This document shows, piece by piece, positions 16,671 to 24,350 of a DNA stretch of 64,000 nt. The notes under the pieces are model-generated. The model searched no databases, was not told the origin of the DNA, and worked only from the letters and a program-made list of their open reading frames with translations. Each line of letters begins with the position of its first letter. Position 1 is the first letter of the stretch. The stretch comes from Kitasatospora sp. GAS204B (GTDB lineage Bacteria > Actinomycetota > Actinomycetes > Streptomycetales > Streptomycetaceae): NCBI RefSeq assembly GCF_029892155.1, contig NZ_JARZAG010000027.1, positions 1-64,000 of the forward strand. The letters run 5' to 3'. The position numbers were made by a program, and so were the translations under genes.

Positions 16671-16898
16671 ATGACGCTGACCATGCTGCTGCTGACCGTT
16701 CCGCCGCTGCTGGCCCTGCTGCTCAGCCTGACCGACCCGGCTCGCCGCGACGCCGGCCGAGCGCGCGCCCGGGCGACCGGGTCGGCCCTCGGCCTCACCC
16801 GTCGTGGCCGCGGGCCGCGACGGGTGAGCCGCAAGCGGGGGCGCCACGCGGCGCCGGTGGGGCGACGGGCGCAGGCGTCGCTCAGCCGGGCCGTGTGA
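16671..16898 (+). CDS. Small hypothetical protein, TM plus Arg-rich tail
   Basis: A 75-residue predicted protein with one strongly hydrophobic N-terminal helix (about residues 2-20, with LLLTVPPLLALLL) and a very basic tail rich in Arg and Gly. ATG 16671 follows GGAAGAGG with 8 bases spacing, the main support for translation. No homologue is recognised. The 3' end faces the methyltransferase-like gene at 16932. Confidence 0.45.
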   Translation: MTLTMLLLTVPPLLALLLSLTDPARRDAGRARARATGSALGLTRRGRGPRRVSRKRGRHAAPVGRRAQASLSRAV

Positions 16899-16931
16899 CG
16901 CCAGAGCTGATGCGAGGGCCTGTACGGCGGA

Positions 16932-17864
16932 TCAAGCAGGATGAGCCAGCAGCGAGGTGACGCAGAGGCTGGCCTCGGCCGCCGAGCCGATGAACGGCAG
17001 CCGCAGCCGGCGCAGCGAGTAGTGGTAGGCCTCGCGCTCCCGGGGGTCGGCGAAGTGCCGCTGGTGGCGCGGGGTCGAGTCGGGTCGGGTGACGGTGAGG
17101 CGGTGGGCCGCCAGGCAGCGGGCCAGCGACTCCGTGGGCTGGCCGTAGAGCGGCCAGCCCAGCACCACCGGCGGTGTGCTCTGCAGGGCCAGGACCCGGT
17201 CCAGGGTGGCGGTGCCGAGGTAGCTGAACGCCCCGGTGGCCAGCACCAGATCGGCTCCGGCCAGCGCGACCCGGTCGGCCGTGGTGGGGTCCTCGTGCTC
17301 CAGGTCGGTGTTGACGACGGCGTCGAGCAGGCCGGTGGCGAGGGCGTACTCGGTCGCGGGGCGCGAGACGTCCAGCCCGACGACGGTGAGTTCGGTGTCC
17401 CGCGGCCTGGCCCGCAGGAACGCGCTGTCGCGGGCGACGGCCTGGTGGGTGCCGTCACCGTCGGCGTCCACCGGGTCGAGCCGTCCGGCAGCTGACCGCT
17501 CGGCGACTGACCGTTCGGCGGCCGGAGCGAGGTGCGAAGCGGCCCACCCGGGCGGCGTGGCCGACGCCGGATAGCGCCTGGCGAAGGTCGCGAAGTCCAC
17601 CCCGAACTTGAGCAGTGCGCTGTTGATGCCGTAGCCGCAGGCCAGATCGATGATCTTGAGCCGCTGCCGGCCGGTGCGGCGGCGCAGCCGGGCGATCGTC
17701 TCCGGGAGCAGCCCGCGCGCGAAGTCCGGGGTCCGATAGCGCAGCGGCGCCAGCCGATGGAAGTAGCCGCGCGGCAGCGGCTGCTGGTAGATCGACTCGA
17801 AGGAGTGCTTGGTGAAGGAGTGCTTGGCGAACGACTGCGACGACTGCTTGGCGAAGGTGCCCAC
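16932..17864 (-). CDS. Methyltransferase-like protein with repeat-rich N-terminus
   Basis: A 310-residue protein with a SAM-methyltransferase-like core: LKIIDLACGYGINSALLKFG (about residues 69-88) as motif I, TVVGLDVSRPATEYA as motif II, and ADLVLATGAFSYLG as motif IV. An insertion between motifs I and II contains an ERSVAERSAAGR repeat. Residues 4-26 are a degenerate repeat of SFAKHSF-like units, matched in DNA by near-repeats of about 18 bases at 17799-17855. The GTG at 17864 has AGGAGG 4 bases upstream, short but usable. The substrate is unknown; a nearly 640-bp gap lies upstream. Confidence 0.7.
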   Translation of the reverse strand: MGTFAKQSSQSFAKHSFTKHSFESIYQQPLPRGYFHRLAPLRYRTPDFARGLLPETIARLRRRTGRQRLKIIDLACGYGINSALLKFGVDFATFARRYPASATPPGWAASHLAPAAERSVAERSAAGRLDPVDADGDGTHQAVARDSAFLRARPRDTELTVVGLDVSRPATEYALATGLLDAVVNTDLEHEDPTTADRVALAGADLVLATGAFSYLGTATLDRVLALQSTPPVVLGWPLYGQPTESLARCLAAHRLTVTRPDSTPRHQRHFADPREREAYHYSLRRLRLPFIGSAAEASLCVTSLLAHPA

Positions 17865-18507
17865 GCGGCCTCCTGGATCGGGCGCCCGTAGCCGGAGCGG
17901 CTCGGGGCGGGACCTGATGGCCCGTCAAGCTTGACATGGCCAGGGCGGCCTCGGTCATCGCCGCTCCGGCGATGGCCGTAACTCGGCCGGAACTGGCCCG
18001 GAACTTCGGTGAAACCTGGGGGCGGCGGACATCAAGGATTCATCAGAGCGAGTGAACGGGCTTGCCCGGCGCGATCGGGTTGGCTTGAATGAACGTCATG
18101 AACAGGCCGATCCGCCACCACGACCGACCGCCGCATCCGCGCGCGGGTCGGCCCGGCGCGCCTGTTCGCGCCGCTCGGTAGTGCTGCCTCCCCGTAGCTG
18201 AGCCTGGTCGCGCGGCGGGTGGGTCGATACCGGCTCACCCGCGCTCTCTGCTCTCCGGCTGTGCCGGCGGCCCGACCGCGTCCTCGTGATCGCTCAGCGG
18301 CCCACGCGCACACCGTGAGCACCGCTTCACCCCCGCTCCACGGCTGCGACTCGCGCTGCCGATCCGCCTCGGGTCGGCCTGTCGCGATCGGCCGAGCGGC
18401 GTCTTCGCCACGCGCTCCGGCGCGTTTCCCCGCACGCCCGGCCCCCGCGGCGCGGTCTCACCGCGTCTCGGCACCCCGGGTTGTGCCCAGCACCCTTTGG
18501 ATGGGTC
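17865..18507. other. 643-bp region without a convincing gene
   Basis: Only short frames without ribosome sites or coding-like composition are found on either strand. A TTGACA (17931-17936) has no good -10 at the right spacing. The region presumably carries the promoters of the flanking divergent genes. Confidence 0.5.
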
Positions 18508-19344
18508 ATGTCCGCAGTCCTGAACAACCAGTCCGTCCTCGCCGGTCGCACCGCCCTGGTCACCGGAGCCTCCTCCGGCATCGGCTGGGAGAGCGCCCGA
18601 CTGCTCGCCGAGCAGGGCGCGACCGTGCTGCTGCACGCGCGCACCGTCGAGGACGGCGAGCGGGCCGTCGACCGGCTGGTCCACGAGGCAGGCCTGCCGA
18701 GCGAGCAACTCCGCAGCTACGCGGCCGACTTCACCAGCCTGGCCGAGGTCGCCGGGCTGGCCGAGGCGGTGTCCACCGCCGTTCCGGCGCTCGACCTGCT
18801 GATCAACAACGCCGCCGTGATGGCGCCCGAGCGCTGCACCCTCTCCGCGGACGGCAACGAGGTCTCGTTCCAGGTGAACTTCCTGGCCGCGCACCTGCTC
18901 GCCAAGCTGCTGCGAGCCCCGCTGACCGCCGCCGGGCAGGCCCGGATCGTCAACGTCTCCTCCTCGCTGCACCGCACCGCCTCGATGAACTGGAACGACC
19001 CGAACCGGACCAAGAAGTACTCCCGGGTCGCCGCCTACGCCCAGTCCCAGCTGGCCCTGACGATGGCCACCGGCGACATGGCCCCGGCGGACTCCGGCAT
19101 CACCGCCGTCAGCGTCAACCCGGGCCTGTGCGACACCGCGCTGCTCCCGCTCTACGGCCGGGTCGGCGCGCCCGCCGCCGAGGGCGCGGCGGCTGTGGTC
19201 CGGCTCTGCCTGCCGGACTTCCGCCTCACGCCGGGCGCCTACTACGACGGCGGCGACATCGCGGCCACCGCCGCGGCCGCCCAGGAGGAGCGCTCGCAGC
19301 GCCGGCTGGCCAAGCTCACCGACCTGCTGGTCACCCGCGCCTGA
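18508..19344 (+). CDS. SDR-family protein with altered YxxxK
   Basis: A 278-residue short-chain dehydrogenase/reductase-like protein. The cofactor motif TGASSGIG (about residues 20-27), NNAAVM (about 93-98) and the catalytic Ser in NVSSSLHRT (about 151) are present, and the C-terminal PG motif is VNPGLCDT. The catalytic tetrad is incomplete: the Tyr is in AAYAQSQLAL, so the Lys expected four residues later is Gln. It resembles the retinol-dehydrogenase-like/WWOX SDR group. It may be an altered enzyme or a binding protein. The ATG at 18508 follows GGATGGG closely. Confidence 0.85.
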   Translation: MSAVLNNQSVLAGRTALVTGASSGIGWESARLLAEQGATVLLHARTVEDGERAVDRLVHEAGLPSEQLRSYAADFTSLAEVAGLAEAVSTAVPALDLLINNAAVMAPERCTLSADGNEVSFQVNFLAAHLLAKLLRAPLTAAGQARIVNVSSSLHRTASMNWNDPNRTKKYSRVAAYAQSQLALTMATGDMAPADSGITAVSVNPGLCDTALLPLYGRVGAPAAEGAAAVVRLCLPDFRLTPGAYYDGGDIAATAAAAQEERSQRRLAKLTDLLVTRA

Positions 19345-19419
19345 ACCGCGGGCCCGGTAACCACCTGAGCAGTATCCAGACAAGAGGAAGCCCCGACCAG
19401 AGAAAGCACGGCGCACACC

Positions 19420-19494
19420 ATGTCCAAGCGAGCGAGGAAGAAGCGGGCCCGGCGCAAGAAGAAGGCCAACCACGGCCGCAAGGCCAACCAGTAG
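19420..19494 (+). CDS. Small ribosomal-type protein bL37
   Basis: A 24-codon gene for a very basic peptide that begins MSKRARKKRARRKKK and continues with the conserved ANHG near the C-terminus. This length and pattern match actinobacterial bL37, first seen in mycobacterial 50S subunits. It is too short for most gene finders. It lies 75 bases after the SDR stop, with a 10-bp hairpin (19509-19538) directly after, which supports a real transcript end. Confidence 0.8.
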   Translation: MSKRARKKRARRKKKANHGRKANQ

Positions 19495-19508
19495 CCCGCC
19501 CCTGGGCC

Positions 19509-19538
19509 GCCCGGCGCCGAGTGCCACCGGCGCCGGGC
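19509..19538. terminator. Hairpin after bL37
   Basis: GCCCGGCGCC (19509-19518) pairs perfectly with GGCGCCGGGC (19529-19538), 10-base loop, 14 bases after the bL37 stop codon. Confidence 0.75.
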
Positions 19539-19735
19539 TCCGGCATGCCCGCAGGGTGTCGGAGGGCACCTCGTCGTCGGCGGCGACGGCAGATCTTGAC
19601 GCGGCGGTAACACCCCCGGCGCCGGTGGGCTAGGCTCATCGGCTGGTGCGCCGGGAAGTCTGGTCGGCAACAGGAGACAGCTCTGATCTCCGCGCGGTTT
19701 CGCCGTGCGGCGTCCCGTGTTGCCAGGAGGCCTTC

Positions 19736-19804
19736 GTGCTCGCCAGCAGTCCCACCCCCATGCCCTCCGCCACGGACCGGCCGCGGGTTCGGGTGGCGCG
19801 CTGA
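19736..19804 (+). CDS. 22-codon upstream ORF coupled to the DUF2254 gene
   Basis: GTG at 19736 has a perfect AGGAGG five bases upstream; the frame runs 22 codons (VLASSPTPMPSATDRPRVRV then AR) to a TGA at 19802-19804 whose last base is the first base of the DUF2254 ATG (TGATG). The DUF2254 start has no ribosome site of its own, so this short ORF probably delivers ribosomes to it by termination-reinitiation. No rare-amino-acid codon run suggesting attenuation is seen. Confidence 0.55.
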   Translation: MLASSPTPMPSATDRPRVRVAR

Positions 19805-21270
19805 TGCGCGGCAGGGTGTTCCGGTCGGCGGACTGGCGGCGCGAGCGGCTGCGGACCAACCTGTGGCTGGTCCCGGCGATCCAGGCGCTGCTGGCCGTGC
19901 TGCTCTTCGCGGCCACCACCGCGCTGGACCGGGCCGCCTACGACGGGCGGTTCAAGCTGGCCACCTGGGTGCTGAGTGGCACGGCCGACGGCGCCCGGCA
20001 GATCCTCACCACGATCGCGGCGGCCATCATCACCGTGGTCGGCCTGGTCTTCTCGATCACCATCGTGGCGCTCACCCTGGCCTCCACCCAGTTCGGCCCC
20101 CGGATGCTGCGCAACTTCATCCGGGACCGGGGCACCCAGCTGGCGCTCGGCGCGTTCGTCGCCACCTTCTGCTACAGCGTGCTGGTGCTGGTGGTGATCA
20201 GCCCCGGGCCGCACGGCGACTTCGTCCCGCACCTGTCGATCACCATCGCGCTCGGCCTGACCGGGCTCGATCTCGCGGTGCTGATCTACTTCATCAACCA
20301 CATCGCCACCATGATCCAACTGCCGCAGGTGATCGCCGCCATCGCCGCCGACCTGGCCCGCGCGATAGAGGCCCAGGGCGGCGAGGACCAGCCGGCTCCC
20401 GTGCGCGGCGACTGCGGCCTCGACCGGGAGCGGCTGCTCGCCCTGGTCACCTCCCGCGGCGCGGCGATCCCGACCGCGGCCAGCGGCTACCTGCAGTACA
20501 TCAGCCACCAGCACCTGCTGCGGATCGCCACCGAGGCCGACGTGGTGATCCACCTGCCGCACCGGCCGGGGCACTTCCTGGTCCAGGGCCACCCGCTGAT
20601 GGTGGTCTGGCCGGCCGAGCACGCCGAGCGGGTGGCCCGCGAGCTGCGCCGCGGCCAGATCACCGGCCCCTACCGCACGCTCACCCAGGACATCTCGTTC
20701 GGCGTCGACCAGCTGGTGGAGATCGCCATCCGGGCCCTGTCGCCCGCCGTCAACGACACCTTCACCGCTCTGACCTGCATCGACTGGCTCAGCGACTGCC
20801 TGTGCCGGATCGACCAGAGCTGGCACCCGCAGCGCGTGCACCGCGACCGCAGCGGCCGGATCCGGCTGATCGCCTACCAGGCGGACTACGACCGGCTGGT
20901 CCAGCGCGCCTTCGAGAAGATCCGCCAGTGCTCCGGCGCGATGCCGGCCGTGATGATCCGTCAACTGGACGCGCTGAGCAAGGTGATGGAGCAGACCGCG
21001 CGGCCCGAGCGGCGTGCGGTGCTGCTGGAGCAGGGCGCGATGATCTGGCGGCTCTGCGAGGCGACGGTGCCCGAGCCGGCGGACCGGGCGGACGTGCAAC
21101 GGCGGTACGAGGCACTGCGCGTGGCGGCCGGGCCGGTCGATCAGAGTGACAACACGGCCAGGGTGAGGGCGGTCAGGACGATGGCCGCACCAGCGCCCAG
21201 GAAGCCGTACTCGACGGCGCGCCGCTCCCGCCCCTGGACCAGCACCAGGCGAGGGTCCGCCGGGTCGTAG
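19804..21270 (+). CDS. DUF2254 family membrane protein
   Basis: A 488-residue integral membrane protein of the DUF2254 family. Four hydrophobic segments occupy the first 170 residues: LWLVPAIQALLAVLLFA, IAAAIITVVGLVFSITIVAL, LGAFVATFCYSVLVLVVI and a fourth around ALGLTGLDLAVLIYFI. The remainder is cytoplasmic with conserved IRALSPAVNDTFTALTCIDWL. Function unknown. The start at 19804 overlaps the stop of a 22-codon ORF. The last 43 codons overlap the convergent DUF3592 gene by 130 bases, and the extra tail (Arg/Ser-rich) has no family counterpart, so the family's normal stop may have been lost. Confidence 0.87.
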   Translation: MRGRVFRSADWRRERLRTNLWLVPAIQALLAVLLFAATTALDRAAYDGRFKLATWVLSGTADGARQILTTIAAAIITVVGLVFSITIVALTLASTQFGPRMLRNFIRDRGTQLALGAFVATFCYSVLVLVVISPGPHGDFVPHLSITIALGLTGLDLAVLIYFINHIATMIQLPQVIAAIAADLARAIEAQGGEDQPAPVRGDCGLDRERLLALVTSRGAAIPTAASGYLQYISHQHLLRIATEADVVIHLPHRPGHFLVQGHPLMVVWPAEHAERVARELRRGQITGPYRTLTQDISFGVDQLVEIAIRALSPAVNDTFTALTCIDWLSDCLCRIDQSWHPQRVHRDRSGRIRLIAYQADYDRLVQRAFEKIRQCSGAMPAVMIRQLDALSKVMEQTARPERRAVLLEQGAMIWRLCEATVPEPADRADVQRRYEALRVAAGPVDQSDNTARVRAVRTMAAPAPRKPYSTARRSRPWTSTRRGSAGS

Positions 21271-21512
21271 CGGACCGGCACCTCGGGGCCGCCGCGCAGC
21301 TCGACGGGGGAGAAGACCTCCATCACCAGCCCCTCCCGGGTGGCGAACTGCAGCAGTGGACGGCCCTCGGGCCGGCGCTTGACCAGGGCCGTGGCCGCTA
21401 TCCCGGTCTGCCGCAGTCGCCGGTTCTGGGCCAGCCCGGCGGCCCCGGCGAGGTAGGCGAGCACGCCGCCGAACAGCAGGTTGAACGCGAGCAGTGCGAA
21501 CACGGCCACCAT
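21141..21512 (-). CDS. DUF3592-like membrane protein
   Basis: A 123-residue protein with an N-terminal hydrophobic segment (AVFALLAFNLLFGGVLAYL), a soluble middle containing TGIAATALVKRR and VPVRYDPADPRLVLV, and a C-terminal transmembrane segment (GAGAAIVLTALTLAVLSL). The order matches DUF3592. The start is unsure: ATG 21512 abuts GAGGGG, while an in-frame GTG at 21503 has better spacing. The 3' end overlaps the convergent DUF2254 gene by 130 bases. Confidence 0.78.
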   Translation of the reverse strand: MVAVFALLAFNLLFGGVLAYLAGAAGLAQNRRLRQTGIAATALVKRRPEGRPLLQFATREGLVMEVFSPVELRGGPEVPVRYDPADPRLVLVQGRERRAVEYGFLGAGAAIVLTALTLAVLSL

Positions 21513-21788
21513 CCCCTCGGGCCGACGCTGACGACTCCCTCCACGGTAGCGCCGCGCACCGCGCCTCGACAGGGCGTGGCGCGCGGCGCTCGGCCGCCCG
21601 GCTCGGCGGGGTCAGGTCGGGCATCGACCACGGCGCCGCGCGGCTGGAGCGCCAGCTGACGCTGTACCTCCCGTCCCGCGTGCCGGGGTGCGTTAGCGGG
21701 GGTCGGCACGGCAGGCTAAGGACTGTTCACCGTCATCACGCCTCCTCGACCGTGTCACCGTTCCGGACCAGCGACTGGAGTCACCTGA

Positions 21789-23231
21789 ATGAGCGTGCAG
21801 AAGTCAGCCGACATCGGCGTCACCGGCCTGGCCGTCATGGGCCGCAACCTGGCGCGGAACTTCGCCCGGCACGGCCACCGGGTCGCGCTGCACAACCGCA
21901 GCACCGCGCGCACCACCGCGTTGATGGCCGAGTTCGGCCACGAGGGTGCGTTCGTCCCGAACGAGACGATGGAGCAGTTCGTCGCCGCGCTGGTACGCCC
22001 CCGACGGATCGTCATCATGGTCAAGGCCGGTGAGCCCACCGACGCGGTGATCGACGAGCTGGTCCCGCTGCTCGAACCGGGCGACATCGTGGTGGACGGC
22101 GGCAACGCGCACTTCCTGGACACCCGGCGGCGCGAGGCCGCGCTGCGCGAGCACGGTCTGCACTTCGTCGGCACCGGCATCTCCGGCGGCGAGGAGGGCG
22201 CGCTGGAGGGCCCGAGCATCATGCCCGGCGGCACCGCCGAGGCCTACAAGTCGCTCGGACCGCTGCTGGAGTCGATCTCCGCCAAGGTGGACGGGCAGCC
22301 CTGCTGCACCCACGTCGGCCCCGACGGCGCCGGACACTTCGTCAAGATGGTGCACAACGGCATCGAATACGCCGACATGCAGCTGATCGCCGAGGCCTAC
22401 GACCTGCTGCGGCACGGCGGTGGCCGCCAGCCCGCCGAGATCGCCAAGATCTTCCGGTCCTGGAACGGGGGCCGCCTGGAGTCCTACCTGGTCGAGATCA
22501 CCGCCGAGGTGCTCGGCCACACCGACGCCGCCACCGGGCAGCCGTTCGTCGACATCGTCCAGGACCGGGCCGAGCAGAAGGGCACCGGGCGCTGGACCGT
22601 GCAGACCGCGCTCGAACTCGGCGTGCCGGTCAGCGGCATCGCCGAGGCCGTCTTCGCCCGCTCGCTCTCCGGCAGCACGGCGCTGCGCGAGGCGGCCCGC
22701 GACCTGCCGGGGCCGACCGAGACCTGGCTGGACAGCGCGGCGGCCGACACCTTCGCGGCCGACGTGGAGAAGGCGCTGTACGCCTCGAAGATCGTCGCCT
22801 ACGCGCAGGGCTTCAACCAGATCCAGGCCGGCAGCGCCGAATACGGCTGGCAGATCGCCCCCGGCGCGATGGCCTCGATCTGGCGCGGCGGCTGCATCAT
22901 CCGGGCCCGGTTCCTGAACCGGATCACGGCCGCCTACCAGGCGGATCCGCAGCTGCCCACGCTGCTCGCCGACGAGTACTTCAGGGAGGCGCTCGGCGAC
23001 GCCCAGGCGGCCTGGCGCCGGGTGGTCTCGACCGCGGCCCAACTCGGCGTGCCAGTACCCGGGTTCGCCACCGCGCTGGCCTACTACGACTCGCTGCGGG
23101 CCGGCCGGCTGCCGGCCGCGCTGATCCAGGGCCAGCGCGACTTCTTCGGCGCGCACACCTACCGTCGCACCGACCGGGAGGGCGTCTTCCACACGCTCTG
23201 GGCCGGGGACCGCAGCGAGCAGGAGCACTGA
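21789..23231 (+). CDS. gnd: 6-phosphogluconate dehydrogenase (decarboxylating)
   Basis: A 480-residue full-length 6PGDH: converts 6-phosphogluconate to ribulose 5-phosphate with release of CO2 and NADPH in the pentose phosphate pathway. Cofactor segment GVTGLAVMGRNLARN (about 9-23), substrate loop GISGGEEGALEGPSIMPGG (about 130-148), catalytic Lys/His region FVKMVHNGIEYADMQLIAEA, and the family signature DRAEQKGTGRWT are intact. The ATG at 21789 agrees with the family. The next gene (DyP peroxidase) starts 7 bases after its stop, so gnd is the first gene of the gnd-dyP-encapsulin operon. Confidence 0.95.
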   Translation: MSVQKSADIGVTGLAVMGRNLARNFARHGHRVALHNRSTARTTALMAEFGHEGAFVPNETMEQFVAALVRPRRIVIMVKAGEPTDAVIDELVPLLEPGDIVVDGGNAHFLDTRRREAALREHGLHFVGTGISGGEEGALEGPSIMPGGTAEAYKSLGPLLESISAKVDGQPCCTHVGPDGAGHFVKMVHNGIEYADMQLIAEAYDLLRHGGGRQPAEIAKIFRSWNGGRLESYLVEITAEVLGHTDAATGQPFVDIVQDRAEQKGTGRWTVQTALELGVPVSGIAEAVFARSLSGSTALREAARDLPGPTETWLDSAAADTFAADVEKALYASKIVAYAQGFNQIQAGSAEYGWQIAPGAMASIWRGGCIIRARFLNRITAAYQADPQLPTLLADEYFREALGDAQAAWRRVVSTAAQLGVPVPGFATALAYYDSLRAGRLPAALIQGQRDFFGAHTYRRTDREGVFHTLWAGDRSEQEH

Positions 23232-23237
23232 CCGACC

Positions 23238-24350
23238 GTGACCACCGAGCACGACACCGCGGGGGCGGCCCAGACCGGGCCGGCCCCGCGGCCGCAAGCC
23301 GTCCGAGACCCGCTGACCGAAGCCGCGCTCTTCCTGGTGCTCACGGTGCGCCCCGGCGGCGAGCCGGCCGTCCGCGAGCTGCTGCCCGAACTGGCGCCGC
23401 TGCGCCGCTCGGTGGGCTTCCGGCGACCGCAGGCGCGGCTGAGCTGCGTGGCCGGGATCGGCTCTCAGCTCTGGGACCGCCTCTTCGCCGGCCCCCGCCC
23501 CGCCGAACTGCACCCCTTCCGCGAGCTGCGCGGTCCCGCGCACACCGCCCCCGCCACCCCCGGCGACCTGCTGCTGCATCTGCGCGCCGAGCACCAGGAC
23601 GCCTGCTTCGAGCTGGCCGGGCAGCTGCTGGAGCGGCTCGCGGGCGCCGCCGACGTGGTGGACGAGGTGGCCGGCTTCGGCTACTTCGACCGGCGCGACC
23701 TGCTCGGTTTCGTCGACGGCACCGAGAACCCGGAGGGCACCGAGGCCGACGCCGCCGCGCTGATCGGCGCGGCGGATCCCGCGTTCGCGGGCGGCAGTTA
23801 CGTCATCGTCCAGAAGTACCTGCACGACCTGACGGCCTGGCAGGCGCTGCCGGTCGAGCAGCAGGAGTGCGCGGTGGGCCGCACCAAGCTCGCCGACGTC
23901 GAACTGCCCGCCGCCGAGCAGCCGGCCGACTCGCACGTGGCGCTCACCAGTCTGGACCCGGCCCCGGACGGTACCGAGCGGCAGATCCTGCGGCTGAACA
24001 TGCCGTTCGGCTCGTACGCGAGCGGTGAGTTCGGCACCTACTTCATCGGCTACTGCCGCACGCCCGCGGTGACCGAGGAGATGCTGGAGAACATGTTCCT
24101 CGGGCGGCCGCCGGCGACCCATGACCGGCTGCTCGACTTCTCCACCGCGGTGACCGGGGGGTTGTTCTTCGTCCCGGCCGCCGACCTGCTGGACGACCCG
24201 CCCGCGCCCGCGCCGGCCGCTGGCGTGACCGACAGCGTCAGCACCGACAGCGTCAGCACCGGCAGTGTCAGCACCGGCAGCTTCAAGACCGACAGCTTCA
24301 AGACCGGCAGTCTCGAGATCGGCAGCCTGAAGAGGAGTACCACCCCATGA
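23238..24350 (+). CDS. dyp: DyP-type heme peroxidase, encapsulin cargo
   Basis: A 370-residue dye-decolorising peroxidase of the B type. The distal-site motif GFVDGTENP (about residues 156-164) includes the catalytic Asp; the proximal His is in DSHVALTSLDP and the distal Arg in RLNMPFGS. It ends in an unusual tail: seven tandem pentapeptides of the form [DG]S[VFL]xx (24231-24335), the last two being GSLEI and GSLKR, which is the known encapsulin-targeting sequence of DyP cargo. The stop overlaps the encapsulin start (ATGA), so shell and cargo are co-translated. Confidence 0.95.
   Translation: MTTEHDTAGAAQTGPAPRPQAVRDPLTEAALFLVLTVRPGGEPAVRELLPELAPLRRSVGFRRPQARLSCVAGIGSQLWDRLFAGPRPAELHPFRELRGPAHTAPATPGDLLLHLRAEHQDACFELAGQLLERLAGAADVVDEVAGFGYFDRRDLLGFVDGTENPEGTEADAAALIGAADPAFAGGSYVIVQKYLHDLTAWQALPVEQQECAVGRTKLADVELPAAEQPADSHVALTSLDPAPDGTERQILRLNMPFGSYASGEFGTYFIGYCRTPAVTEEMLENMFLGRPPATHDRLLDFSTAVTGGLFFVPAADLLDDPPAPAPAAGVTDSVSTDSVSTGSVSTGSFKTDSFKTGSLEIGSLKRSTTP
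24231..24335 (+). repeat. Seven tandem 15-bp units encoding targeting-peptide repeats
   Basis: Units of 15 bases starting at 24231, 24246, 24261, 24276, 24291, 24306 and 24321. The first two are identical (DSVST); later ones drift to GSFKT, then GSLEI and GSLKR. Conserved positions are GAC/GGC-AGC/AGT at the start of each unit. Confidence 0.92.

Noticed and set aside
18032..18322. Minus-strand 96-codon frame in the large gap
   Set aside because: No start signal; Arg/Ala-rich composition typical of chance frames.
19596..19636. TTGACG/TAGGCT promoter before the DUF2254 gene
   Set aside because: Spacing is 29 bases, outside the SigA range.
21804..24122. 772-codon minus-strand frame across gnd and dyP
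   Set aside because: Antisense shadow; gnd and DyP motifs are intact on the plus strand.
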